A stretch of 64,000 nt of DNA. Origin: Faucicola mancuniensis. GTDB taxonomy: Bacteria > Pseudomonadota > Gammaproteobacteria > Pseudomonadales > Moraxellaceae. The stretch spans positions 1,054,001 through 1,118,000 of the forward strand of contig NZ_CP171363.1 of NCBI RefSeq assembly GCF_046523945.1, in the 5' to 3' direction. Within the stretch, counting starts at the first letter, position 1. Every line of letters begins with the position of its first letter. Both the position numbers and the translations under genes were made by a program. Positions 34,946 through 42,300 of the stretch are shown here, one piece after another. Under the pieces are notes generated by a model. That model was not told the origin of the DNA and did not search any database. It saw only the letters and a program-made list of their open reading frames with translations.

Positions 34946-36088
34946 TGCATGATTTAGGATATTGATACTAGCGTTTATATCTCTATCATGCGTAATATGG
35001 CAATTTGGGCATCGCCAATTTCTCATACTAAGTAGCAAGTTATCCAATTTATAATTACAATTGTGGCAAGTTTTCGAACTGGGATAAAATCTATCTAATT
35101 CTTTCACTATTTTACCCCATTGGTTCGCTTTATAAATCAGTTGTCTTTTAAACTCATAAAAACCTAAATCATTAATCGCACGGCTAAGTTTTTTATTCTT
35201 TACCATGCCTTTAATGTTGAGGTTTTCAAGACAAATCACATCATAAGACTTAACAAGGCTTGTGGTTAGCTTGTGTAAAAAGTCTTTTCTGATATTGCTG
35301 ATTTTAAAGTGTAGCCGTGATAGCTTGGTTTTCGCCTTTTCACGGTTTTTAGAGCCTTTTTGTTTTCTTGATAAACTTTTATTTAATCGTCTTAGTTGTT
35401 TGAGTTTGTTTTTTAATGGTTTTGGGGCTTGAATTTTTTCACCATTTGACAAGGTGGCAAGGTCTGTAATGCCTAAATCAATACCAACTTGTTTGTCTGT
35501 TTTGGGTTGTGGTTTGACAACATCGTTTAATTCAACAGCAACCGATACAAACCATTTTTCGCCTTGTTTAAAGATTTTGGCGGATAATATTTTACCTTGT
35601 AAACGCAAGTTTTCACGCATTCTAACAAGTCCAAGATTGGGGACTTTGATAAAAGGTTTGTTATTGATGTCAATAAGTTTAAATTGGTCGTTGGATAGGC
35701 TAAATCTATCATTTACGCCTTTTTTGCGAAATTGTGGGTATTTGCTTTCACCTTTAAAAAAGCGTTTGAATGCGTCTCCTAGTTGTATAATGGCAAGTTG
35801 TGGGCTACATTTGGTTACTTCTAGCATAAAGGGGAATTGTTGTCTTTTTATGCTATTTAGTTGTTTTCTTAATTTGCCTTGACTAGGCTGGTTAAGCTGG
35901 TTTTTGTCAATTTCTATGCCATTTTTCAAGCATTCATCACGATAAGTTTTATCGGCTTGGTATTGTTTTTGCCAATTATCTAATGCCCAATTATAGGCAA
36001 GACGGGCTACACCGCAAGCCTTTGCAAAGTAAGTTGCTTGTTTATTCGTTGGGTCTAGGGCGATGATGTGTCCACGTATTAGGGTCAT
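34925..36088 (-). CDS. tnpB: TnpB RNA-guided nuclease of the IS607-type element, copy 2
   Basis: A 387-residue protein almost identical to copy 1 up to about residue 325. RuvC residues are all present (GIDLGITDLATLS, CLENLNIKGM, HDRDINASI). The zinc-finger block reads CHNC...RCPNC with KLDNLLLSMRNW between, unlike copy 1 and much closer to the IS605-type TnpB of this window (KLDSLPLSVRNW). That local difference suggests recombination or gene conversion. The start at 36088 lies one base after the small tnpA. Confidence 0.88.
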   Translation of the reverse strand: MTLIRGHIIALDPTNKQATYFAKACGVARLAYNWALDNWQKQYQADKTYRDECLKNGIEIDKNQLNQPSQGKLRKQLNSIKRQQFPFMLEVTKCSPQLAIIQLGDAFKRFFKGESKYPQFRKKGVNDRFSLSNDQFKLIDINNKPFIKVPNLGLVRMRENLRLQGKILSAKIFKQGEKWFVSVAVELNDVVKPQPKTDKQVGIDLGITDLATLSNGEKIQAPKPLKNKLKQLRRLNKSLSRKQKGSKNREKAKTKLSRLHFKISNIRKDFLHKLTTSLVKSYDVICLENLNIKGMVKNKKLSRAINDLGFYEFKRQLIYKANQWGKIVKELDRFYPSSKTCHNCNYKLDNLLLSMRNWRCPNCHITHDRDINASINILNHATKVLTN

Positions 36089-36089
36089 T

Positions 36090-36227
36090 CTAGTACTTAT
36101 CGTAACGTCTGTGTCCTTTTGGCGTTCTTTTGGCAACAAGTACACCGCTTTCGTCCCATCTGCGTAATGTTGAGATAGATACGCCAAGTTGTTTTGATGC
36201 TTCGTTGATACTAATTAATCTGTTCAT
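36090..36227 (-). CDS. HTH-only remnant of IS607 TnpA (45 aa), copy 2
   Basis: It begins MNRLISINEASKQLGVSIST, continues LRRWDESGVLV and ends TPKGHRRYDKY. This is exactly the MerR-like DNA-binding domain of IS607 serine recombinases, with the catalytic domain lost. The TAG is one base before the tnpB start. Two copies with the same end architecture suggest that the shortened form was already present when the element spread. Confidence 0.75.
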   Translation of the reverse strand: MNRLISINEASKQLGVSISTLRRWDESGVLVAKRTPKGHRRYDKY

Positions 36228-37066
36228 TTGGATATTATAAAGTAGATTTAGTTAGATTTCAAGAAGCAGTTTCAAACCCCCAACACTGCACCGTAAACTT
36301 TGAGCAAGGTATTATCAACTTACCCAAACTCAAGGGCATTAAAACTGTATTTAGCCGTGAATTTATTGGCAATATCAAAACGGTTACGATTAGCAAAACT
36401 GCTACAAGCAAATACTATGCAAGCGTATTGGTAGAAAATACTGATATATTGCCAACACCAACCACCATTGAACCTAGCTTAACAATTGGTATTGACTTAG
36501 GTATCAGTCATTTACTAAATCTATCAGACGGTAGCAAGTTTGATAATCAAAAACATTTAGCCAAATCTAGCCAAAGGCTTGCTATAGAACAAAAAATCTT
36601 TGTTCGCAAACAAAAGACCAGTAAAAACCATCAAAAACAAAAATTAACCGTTGCTCGTATTCATGAAAAAGTACGCAACCAGCGTTTAGACTTACACCAA
36701 AAAATCACGCATAAACTGATTTGCGAAAACCAAGCTACCAGTTATGCACTTGAAGATTTAGCGGTAAAAAACATGGTAAAAAATCGAAAACTTGCCAAAG
36801 CGATTAATGATGCAGGCTTAGGTCAATTTGTTACCTTACTTACCTATAAGGCAAAATGGTATGGTAAAAACATTCTAAAAGTCAATCGGTTCTTTGCCAG
36901 TAGTAAAATTTGTTCGCATTGTCATCACAAATTAGACAGTCTGCCGTTGTCAGTCAGAAATTGGACGTGTCCTAACTGTCAAACACACCATGACCGTGAT
37001 ATCAATGCAGCAAGCAATATACGCTATCAAGCGTTAGCTGATATAGCAGGACTTGCTATTGTGTAA

Positions 37067-37200
37067 AGAGTTCCCCCAGCACAATACTTATCAGCGTAAG
37101 TGTGCTGGCGAAAGGTAACAACTCAATCTAGGCTTAAGTTGTTATGGGTCGCAAAGATTCTCACGCCTACCGCTAGGTTTGGTGGTGGGAGTATGTCAAA
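37067..37200 (+). ncRNA. Predicted omega RNA / right-end structure of IS605-type copy A
   Basis: Downstream of tnpB, CCAGCACA (37076-37083) pairs with TGTGCTGG (37101-37108) and AACAACT (37117) with AGTTGTT (37137). The region is also kept in copy B. By analogy to known TnpB systems it would be the RNA scaffold, with the guide starting at 37201 (TGAGGATAAATGGGAA). Confidence 0.55.
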
Positions 37201-37337
37201 TGAGGATAAATGGGAATAAAAAGGAACTAAAATCTTAACAAAGAAAAAAATCATAAATTGGGATAAATAGGAAAATATTCTCATTTTGCTAATCCTCCTA
37301 CCAAATACAATTGCTCATAACTGGTGTTAGAATAGAT

Positions 37338-37476
37338 ATGAGCAATTCCACTTTACAACTTGCTGTAGAAGTTGGCTTACAGACTAAAAACTTTAAAGAG
37401 TTAGACCAGCTTTCCACTGAGCTAAGAGAGGCTGGAATAGGTGTATCAAATTTAACAAAAACAAGGCTTAAAAAAT
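37338..37476 (+). pseudogene. Phage-tail-like N-terminal fragment (possible tape measure protein)
   Basis: MSNSTLQLAVEVGLQTKNFK followed by ELDQLSTELREAGIGVSNLT resembles the start of phage tail tape measure proteins, which open with a short strand and then long helices. The frame then runs into the 3' end of trpG on the other strand, so only about 45 residues look real. It may be a prophage relic brought in with the adjacent IS605-type element. The assignment is tentative. Confidence 0.35.
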
Positions 37477-38130
37477 TTAAACCTGCACCAAAAAATTTTT
37501 TAACAAATTTCTCGCCCCCTCGGTGGCAAACGATTCTGGGTGATATTGCACGCCTTGAATGGGGTATTCTTTGTGGCGAATGCCCATAATCTCATCACCG
37601 AGCAAACTTGCGTCTTTCATGGATTTATCAAGGTTTTTATCATTTTGCACAAGGCTTGTAATCTCTAAACAATCTGGCAAACTCATAGCTTCCACCATCA
37701 GCGAGTGATACCGCATGATGTCAATATTTTGTGGCAAACCATGATAAACGCCCTTGCCGTCATGGCGAATGGGGGACGTTTTGCCGTGCATGGGCGTGTT
37801 CGCTCGCACCACTTTTCCGCCAAAAAAATGGGCAATGCCTTGCATTCCTAAGCACACACCAAGTAACGGCACGGTTTTGCCAATCTCGGTAATCACCTCA
37901 CCGCACACGCCAAAATAAGCAGGGTCGTCTGGCGAACCTGGGCCTGGGGAGATGATGATACGGTCTGGGTTTAGGGCTTTGACATCGTCTAAGGTAAGTT
38001 CGTTGTTGCGTTTGACGGTGATGGTAAAATCATTGCCGTTTTTGTTTTTGATGTCGGTTAAAATCTCGCCAATATATTGGTAAAGGTTAAAGGTAAAGCT
38101 GTCGTAGTTGTCAATGATAAGTACGTTCAT
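37477..38130 (-). CDS. trpG: Anthranilate synthase component II (glutamine amidotransferase)
   Basis: Supplies ammonia from glutamine to anthranilate synthase in tryptophan synthesis. The 217-residue class I amidotransferase has ISPGPGSPDD, the nucleophile Cys in GVCLGMQGI (near residue 93) and the catalytic His-Pro-Glu in GVQYHPESF. Such subunits can also serve p-aminobenzoate synthase; the adjacent TrpE-type partner favours tryptophan. A short insert near residues 26-36 and another near 163-178 make it a little longer than E. coli PabA (187). It lies 12 bp after the unknown exported-protein gene. Confidence 0.85.
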   Translation of the reverse strand: MNVLIIDNYDSFTFNLYQYIGEILTDIKNKNGNDFTITVKRNNELTLDDVKALNPDRIIISPGPGSPDDPAYFGVCGEVITEIGKTVPLLGVCLGMQGIAHFFGGKVVRANTPMHGKTSPIRHDGKGVYHGLPQNIDIMRYHSLMVEAMSLPDCLEITSLVQNDKNLDKSMKDASLLGDEIMGIRHKEYPIQGVQYHPESFATEGARNLLKNFLVQV

Positions 38131-38142
38131 TTTGTTCTCTTT

Positions 38143-38886
38143 TTATTCTGGTAAAAATCCTGCAATGCCTTTATCTTTGACTTCATCAATAGAAATTTCA
38201 TCAAAAGTTAAAGGATTTTGCCCTGTCAAAATTGCGTTTAATTTGGCTGGTGTTTCTTCATCAATCATGGTTAAATATAATGGGTCTCTGTTATTTTCTT
38301 CAAATTTTTCACAAATTTTATCTATTGCCTGTTCTTTATCTAACCCACTAATATCAGGTAAGTCCAATTGCTTTTCTGCTTGAGTTTGTTTGCCATAATT
38401 ATGAAAAATAAAACCATCAGCATAGCTAAAATACCGCTCTATGTGATTGTTTATAACAATTTTCCAAGCAACTCCATCAGCCACTCGGTAACTTGAAAAT
38501 CCATAATAATTGTCAATCACATTATCCAACAAATTTAATTCGTCATTGATTGAACAAACAATATAAATTTTATTTTCTAAACTTGGCATGATAAAGCAAC
38601 TGTTTCGGTTGTAATAATTGGTAAAACTCCAACTTAATCCATCATTCCAAGATAATGTCTCTTGGTTTTGCAATTTTAATTGATTGGCTAAATCTTGAAT
38701 GTTCATATTTTTACGTTTGAGTTCATTTTCATCAAATACATACCAATTGGCTTTATAACCAAACGGCACTAGAAAGTTATCAGCCGTATCATTTTGCAAA
38801 GTTTCAATGGTTTGCGGTGCTTTTTCAACAGCATTAGCATTGGTAAAACCAAACAATCCAAATAAACTTGCTAAAATTTTTTTCAT
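38143..38886 (-). CDS. Exported protein of unknown family between trpE and trpG
   Basis: A 247-residue protein I do not recognise. Residues 1-20 (MKKILASLFGLFGFTNANAV) look like a signal peptide with cleavage near ANA. The mature part is mixed alpha/beta, rich in Asn, Asp and aromatic residues, with two cysteines near the middle (NSCFIMPS and IVCSIND) that could form a disulfide. It starts 2 bp after the trpE stop and ends 12 bp before trpG, so it is inside the anthranilate synthase operon although nothing suggests a role there. Composition is more AT-rich than the flanking trp genes. Confidence 0.65.
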   Translation of the reverse strand: MKKILASLFGLFGFTNANAVEKAPQTIETLQNDTADNFLVPFGYKANWYVFDENELKRKNMNIQDLANQLKLQNQETLSWNDGLSWSFTNYYNRNSCFIMPSLENKIYIVCSINDELNLLDNVIDNYYGFSSYRVADGVAWKIVINNHIERYFSYADGFIFHNYGKQTQAEKQLDLPDISGLDKEQAIDKICEKFEENNRDPLYLTMIDEETPAKLNAILTGQNPLTFDEISIDEVKDKGIAGFLPE

Positions 38887-38888
38887 TT

Positions 38889-40289
38889 TTAACCGTCCAT
38901 AAAACAGCTCAAAACAACCTTCATCGCCGACAACTTCCGCACAATCTCTTCATACTCATCTTCAGGATTACTGTCATACACATTACCGCCACAGGTCTGG
39001 GCGTACGCCTTTGTGCCATTGACAAACAACGAACGAATGGGAATGGCAAAAATACAATCGCCATTGAATGAAAACTGCCCCAACGCTCCACCATACGCCC
39101 CACGTCCGTCTGGTTCAAGCTCATTAATAATCTTAATCGCTTCAATCTTGGGCGCTCCAGACAGCGTGCCTGCAGGAAAATTACTCGCCAAAGCACTAAA
39201 CATATCCTCGGACGGGTGAATGATACCGACAATCTCGCTAGAGATGTGCTGAACGTGCGAAAAACGCTTAATGTCCATCAAATTTCGCACTTTCACCGTG
39301 CCAAACTGAGCCACACGCCCAATGTCATTGCGGTGCAAATCCACGAGCATATTATGCTCGGCAATCTCTTTGGGGTCGTTGAGCAATTTGCGAGCAAGTT
39401 GCCTATCTTCGGTCGTATCCTTGCCACGCTTAGTCGTGCCAGCAAGCGGAAAAGTTTCCATCTCGCCATTACGCAAGCGAAACAGCAGTTCTGGGGACGC
39501 ACCGATGATTTTTTGCTCACCAAATTTGACAAAATACATATGCGGAGACGGATTAATTTCACGCAATTTTTCATAAATTGGCAAGGTGTCGCCCACAATG
39601 GTGTAATGCGATTTAAAACCAACTTCACATTGAAAAATCAAGCCTGCCTTGATGTCTTCTTTGACTTTTAGCACGGTTTTGGCGTGTTCGTCTTTGGTCA
39701 TGCCATCGCCCAAAAAACGCACCTTTGGTGGTGTGTGGCATGGCGGTGGCAAGTCTAGCAAAGCTTTAATCTCATCAATGCGATTTTGTTCATAATAAAA
39801 ATAAAAAATCTCACCTGTCATTTTATCAAGGCTTAAACCGTCCAAATACAAGCCAAATTTAAACGGCTCAAAGTCGCTTGAGCCTTGCACATTAAGGCTT
39901 TTTTCAAAAAAATTGATACAATCAAAACCCAAATAACCAACCAGTCCGCCTGTGTGATTGCGTGCGATGACGTGCTGTGGCGTGATTTCTTGCAAAAGTT
40001 GGTAGGGATTTTCACAAGGATAATCGCAGGTTTCGCCATTTTTTTCGCTGATTGACAAGGTATATTTGTCTTTGGCAAAAATGATTTTTTGGGGGTCAAA
40101 ACCGATGATGTGGTGGCGTGAAATGTGGCTTTCTTCGCCTAAGGATTCAAACAAAAAACAGGTGTCGTATTTTTGTTCAATGTTTTTAAATAGTTCAAAA
40201 AAATCAATGTCTTGGGCAAGTTTGATTAGATTTGGTTTGCTGGCAAGGGTGATTTTGGGTGGTTTTGGTGTTGTCATTTTAACGCTCAT
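38889..40289 (-). CDS. trpE: Anthranilate synthase component I
   Basis: Chorismate-using subunit that forms anthranilate. The 466-residue protein has the feedback-site-like FLFESLGEE near residue 45, GASPELLFRL, and PLAGTTKRG near residue 283. Ala in PLAGT, where PabB enzymes have Lys, argues for TrpE rather than aminodeoxychorismate synthase. The C-terminal metal-binding phrases FPAGTLSGAPK, GGALGQFSF and QTCGGNVYDSNPEDEYEE are present. It is shorter than E. coli TrpE (520). It is probably co-transcribed with the exported protein and trpG. Confidence 0.85.
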   Translation of the reverse strand: MSVKMTTPKPPKITLASKPNLIKLAQDIDFFELFKNIEQKYDTCFLFESLGEESHISRHHIIGFDPQKIIFAKDKYTLSISEKNGETCDYPCENPYQLLQEITPQHVIARNHTGGLVGYLGFDCINFFEKSLNVQGSSDFEPFKFGLYLDGLSLDKMTGEIFYFYYEQNRIDEIKALLDLPPPCHTPPKVRFLGDGMTKDEHAKTVLKVKEDIKAGLIFQCEVGFKSHYTIVGDTLPIYEKLREINPSPHMYFVKFGEQKIIGASPELLFRLRNGEMETFPLAGTTKRGKDTTEDRQLARKLLNDPKEIAEHNMLVDLHRNDIGRVAQFGTVKVRNLMDIKRFSHVQHISSEIVGIIHPSEDMFSALASNFPAGTLSGAPKIEAIKIINELEPDGRGAYGGALGQFSFNGDCIFAIPIRSLFVNGTKAYAQTCGGNVYDSNPEDEYEEIVRKLSAMKVVLSCFMDG

Positions 40290-40740
40290 TTTTTAAGGAT
40301 TTAATCATGAATTTGTGAAATTTTTTGGTTTATTTTTTCAACCCATGCTAAAGTTTCAGGATTTTTATGGGGCATAACTTTTAATTCTTTTTGATAATTT
40401 GCTGTATCAGCCCAACTGATAAAACAAATTGAGTTGCCAAAAATTGTTTTTTCTTTAAAGTTAATTTTTACACAAGGATTTTTAAAGCTGATTAAAGGTT
40501 TAAATTCGCAAGTAACAGAACAGATGTTTTGATATGGAACTTCTTATTCTATATTGTTTCTTTTGATTTTTAAGCTTAAACCCGTATCCCACACTTCATC
40601 AGCAAGCCTAAAAATAGTTTTACTCATCAATTGATATTGAGCGAAAGCAAATAAACCAAAAAATATTGCATTAAAAACATAGGTGTATTGTGATGTTACA
40701 ATACTGTACACAAAAAAACCAATACAAATGATGGATAATA

Positions 40741-41642
40741 TGTAAGAACCTCAAGCGTTATTTACACTTTGTTTAAAATAAAACTCCAACCACTCATAAG
40801 GAGTAAAGGTTTGAGTTTTGCCAGTAATATCATCTTTTTTAGTTAAAGATGAATGGGGTTTAACGGTATTATAGAAATTAAGAAATCTTGTTAATTCTTG
40901 CTTTCTATGTTCACTACCTGTAAATTCACATTGTTCATGCCACATTTCCATGAGCGTACGTATTACTCGTTCTGCTTTACCATTGGTTTGTGGTTTGGCA
41001 ACTTTGGTGAATTTCTGATTGATGTTGTTATCATAACAGGCTTTGACAAATTCATGGTCTTTTGTGCCTTTATATTCTGTGCCATTGTCAGAATAAATCA
41101 CCTCAATCGTATAAGGGCAAGGTTTAATAACTTGTTCTGTCAGAAACTTAGCCGCACTAAAAGCTGTTTTGTCTGGCATAATACAAGCATACAGTTCACG
41201 AGAATAATCATCAATGGCAACAAACAGATATTCTCTAGGGCTGTTGCTATTTTGTCCTTTGAGCAGTGGTAGGCGTTTTGTATCTACGTGTACCATCTCA
41301 CCAGGATAGGATTTATTATAACGCTTGGCTTGTTTTTTGAGTTTGTCTTGTATACTCTTTTCAACTTTAGCTAAGCGTTTAATGCCAAATTTCGCTTGTT
41401 TAAAGCGATTATTGACACTGGTTTGTGGTTTTAGTAACTTCACTCTAGCAAGTTTCAATACCTTGTAGATTGTTGGTCTTGATACTTTGTATTCTTCAGC
41501 AAGTGATGTTACGCTTTGTTTGTTTTGATGATAGGCTATCCAAATAGCTTCTCTTTCAAACGGTAGCAGTCTGGTGTTTTTATGTATGTTCATTTGCAGT
41601 ATTTTATCCTAAATACTGTAAATAACGCTAGGATATCTTACA
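40741..41642 (-). mobile_element. IS481-family insertion sequence, 902 bp
   Basis: The ends begin with TGTAAGA and share GCGTTATTTACA as imperfect inverted repeats. GATAATA stands directly on both sides, a 7-bp target duplication. The element carries one intact transposase gene and splits a small membrane-protein gene. Confidence 0.9.
40751..41593 (-). CDS. IS481-family transposase
   Basis: A full-length DDE integrase-type transposase of 280 residues. An N-terminal helix-turn-helix (QSVTSLAEEYKVSRPTIYKV) is followed by the rve catalytic core: Asp in MVHVDTKRL (near residue 104), Asp in VIYSDNGTEYKG (near 173) and Glu in QTNGKAERVIRTLM (near 212). The reading frame is undamaged, and with its 7-bp target duplication the insertion appears recent and possibly still mobile. 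Confidence 0.9.
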   Translation of the reverse strand: MNIHKNTRLLPFEREAIWIAYHQNKQSVTSLAEEYKVSRPTIYKVLKLARVKLLKPQTSVNNRFKQAKFGIKRLAKVEKSIQDKLKKQAKRYNKSYPGEMVHVDTKRLPLLKGQNSNSPREYLFVAIDDYSRELYACIMPDKTAFSAAKFLTEQVIKPCPYTIEVIYSDNGTEYKGTKDHEFVKACYDNNINQKFTKVAKPQTNGKAERVIRTLMEMWHEQCEFTGSEHRKQELTRFLNFYNTVKPHSSLTKKDDITGKTQTFTPYEWLEFYFKQSVNNA

Positions 41643-41715
41643 GATAATATAATGCTAAAGATTTTAAATTTTATCTTCTCAAAATGGCTAAAATCACTCG
41701 CTAAACTTTTCATCG

Positions 41716-42018
41716 TTAAAACTTATCTTTTAAATTCGGCAATAAATTCGCCACATCATTGGCTTGATACGCCTTTGCACCCCTTGACACAGTGGCAATG
41801 CCCACGCCAAGCCGTTCGGCAATTTCTCGTTGTGGCAAACCTTGTTGCAATAAGGCAAAAATCTGCATGCGATTGGCAAGCTCGCCTTGCTCTTTTTGGG
41901 TCAAAATCGCTGACAGCAGATTTTTTGTGCGGTTTTTATCATCACTTTCACAAAGCAGGTCTATCAAATAGGCGTAGGCTTTTTGGTTACTGGTTTGGGC
42001 GTTGTCGGTGTTCATCAT
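41716..42018 (-). CDS. trpR: Trp operon repressor homologue
   Basis: Tryptophan-dependent repressor of trp genes. From the ATG at 42018 it has 100 residues. The TrpR core is clear: LTQKEQGELANRMQIFALLQ, then the helix-turn-helix QREIAERLGVGIATVSRGAKAYQ. E. coli TrpR has 108. The frame starts five codons earlier at 42033. It lies upstream of trpE-X-trpG on the same strand, separated only by the IS-split membrane gene, which supports a regulatory link. Confidence 0.87.
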   Translation of the reverse strand: MMNTDNAQTSNQKAYAYLIDLLCESDDKNRTKNLLSAILTQKEQGELANRMQIFALLQQGLPQREIAERLGVGIATVSRGAKAYQANDVANLLPNLKDKF

Positions 42019-42060
42019 TTTATCAAAAATCAACTCAAAAAATAAATGTTTTTATGTTCT

Positions 42061-42081
42061 AGTATGTTGATACATGATACT
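42061..42081. promoter_or_regulatory. Imperfect palindrome upstream of trpR
   Basis: AGTAT...ATACT with further partial symmetry lies about 45 bp upstream of trpR and includes CTAGTA, the half-site sequence of enteric trp operators, one base earlier. It could be an autoregulatory site, but the match to the full operator is poor. Confidence 0.25.
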
Positions 42082-42300
42082 GGTTTTTGCAAAAATTTGC
42101 AAACAAAATAAAAAAAAGATATCTTTTTATCCAAAAAGTATTATACAATATGTGAATATTTGTTACCTAAGCATTTTTTACCGCCAAAAAAAGGTATAAT
42201 CTAAACCATCAAAACAGATTTATCAGTTTTGATTAACAATATCACTTTGACAAATCAATTTTACTAAACTCATATTTACCAAATCAATTAACAAACCGCC

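Larger units (their letters stand above)
34792..36278 (-). mobile_element. IS607-type element, copy 2, nested in the IS605-type tnpB
   Basis: On the minus strand it runs from TTTGAAACTGCTTC (36276 downward) to GGAAC followed by GG (CC at 34792-34793 on the plus strand). Its layout is the same as copy 1: HTH-only tnpA, tnpB and a conserved 3' RNA region. Confidence 0.82.
34454..37066 (+). pseudogene. tnpB: IS605-type TnpB, copy A, split by an IS607-type insertion
   Basis: RNA-guided nuclease gene of a second TnpB family. The 5' part (34454 to about 34793) encodes MLKAYKYRIYPNSEQALLIE and the helical N-terminal domain up to GRSYQC. The 3' part (about 36279-37066) resumes with PQHCTVNFEQG and contains all RuvC residues (GIDLGISHLL, ALEDLAVKNM, HDRDINAA) and a CSHC...CPNC zinc finger. 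Removing the IS607-type element with one GG gives a continuous 375-codon frame, so the gene was intact until that insertion. Confidence 0.85.
34217..37200 (+). mobile_element. IS605-type element, copy A, carrying a nested IS607-type element
   Basis: Comparison with copy B (51005-52010) sets the ends: identity begins just after TTTAAC and ends at GTATGTCAAA. TTTAAC matches a known IS605/IS606-type target. There is no target duplication, as expected for single-strand transposition. It contains a divergent tnpA remnant, tnpB and a structured right end. The tnpB is interrupted by IS607-type copy 2. Confidence 0.82.
40301..41713 (-). pseudogene. Small membrane-protein gene split by IS481 element, with an extra stop
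   Basis: The start at 41713 gives MKSLASDFSHFEKIKFKIFS, then IILSIICIGFFVYSIV across the insertion site. The rest encodes a second membrane segment (FNAIFFGLFAFAQ), LADEVWDTGLSLKIKRNN and a soluble domain ending NQKISQIHD at TAA 40301. Removing the IS481 element and one 7-bp duplicate restores the frame exactly. A second defect, TAA at 40544-40546, lies in NNIE*EVPYQN. The family is unknown; about 140 residues with two membrane spans and a cytoplasmic domain. Confidence 0.75.

Noticed and set aside
37067..37200. CRISPR array or repeat cluster near the IS605-type ends
   Set aside because: The hairpins are unequal and not regularly spaced; they fit an omega-RNA/right-end structure. No CRISPR repeats were seen anywhere in the window.
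38889..40289. Calling this gene pabB
   Set aside because: The PLAGT motif has Ala where aminodeoxychorismate synthases use Lys, and trpR is close by.
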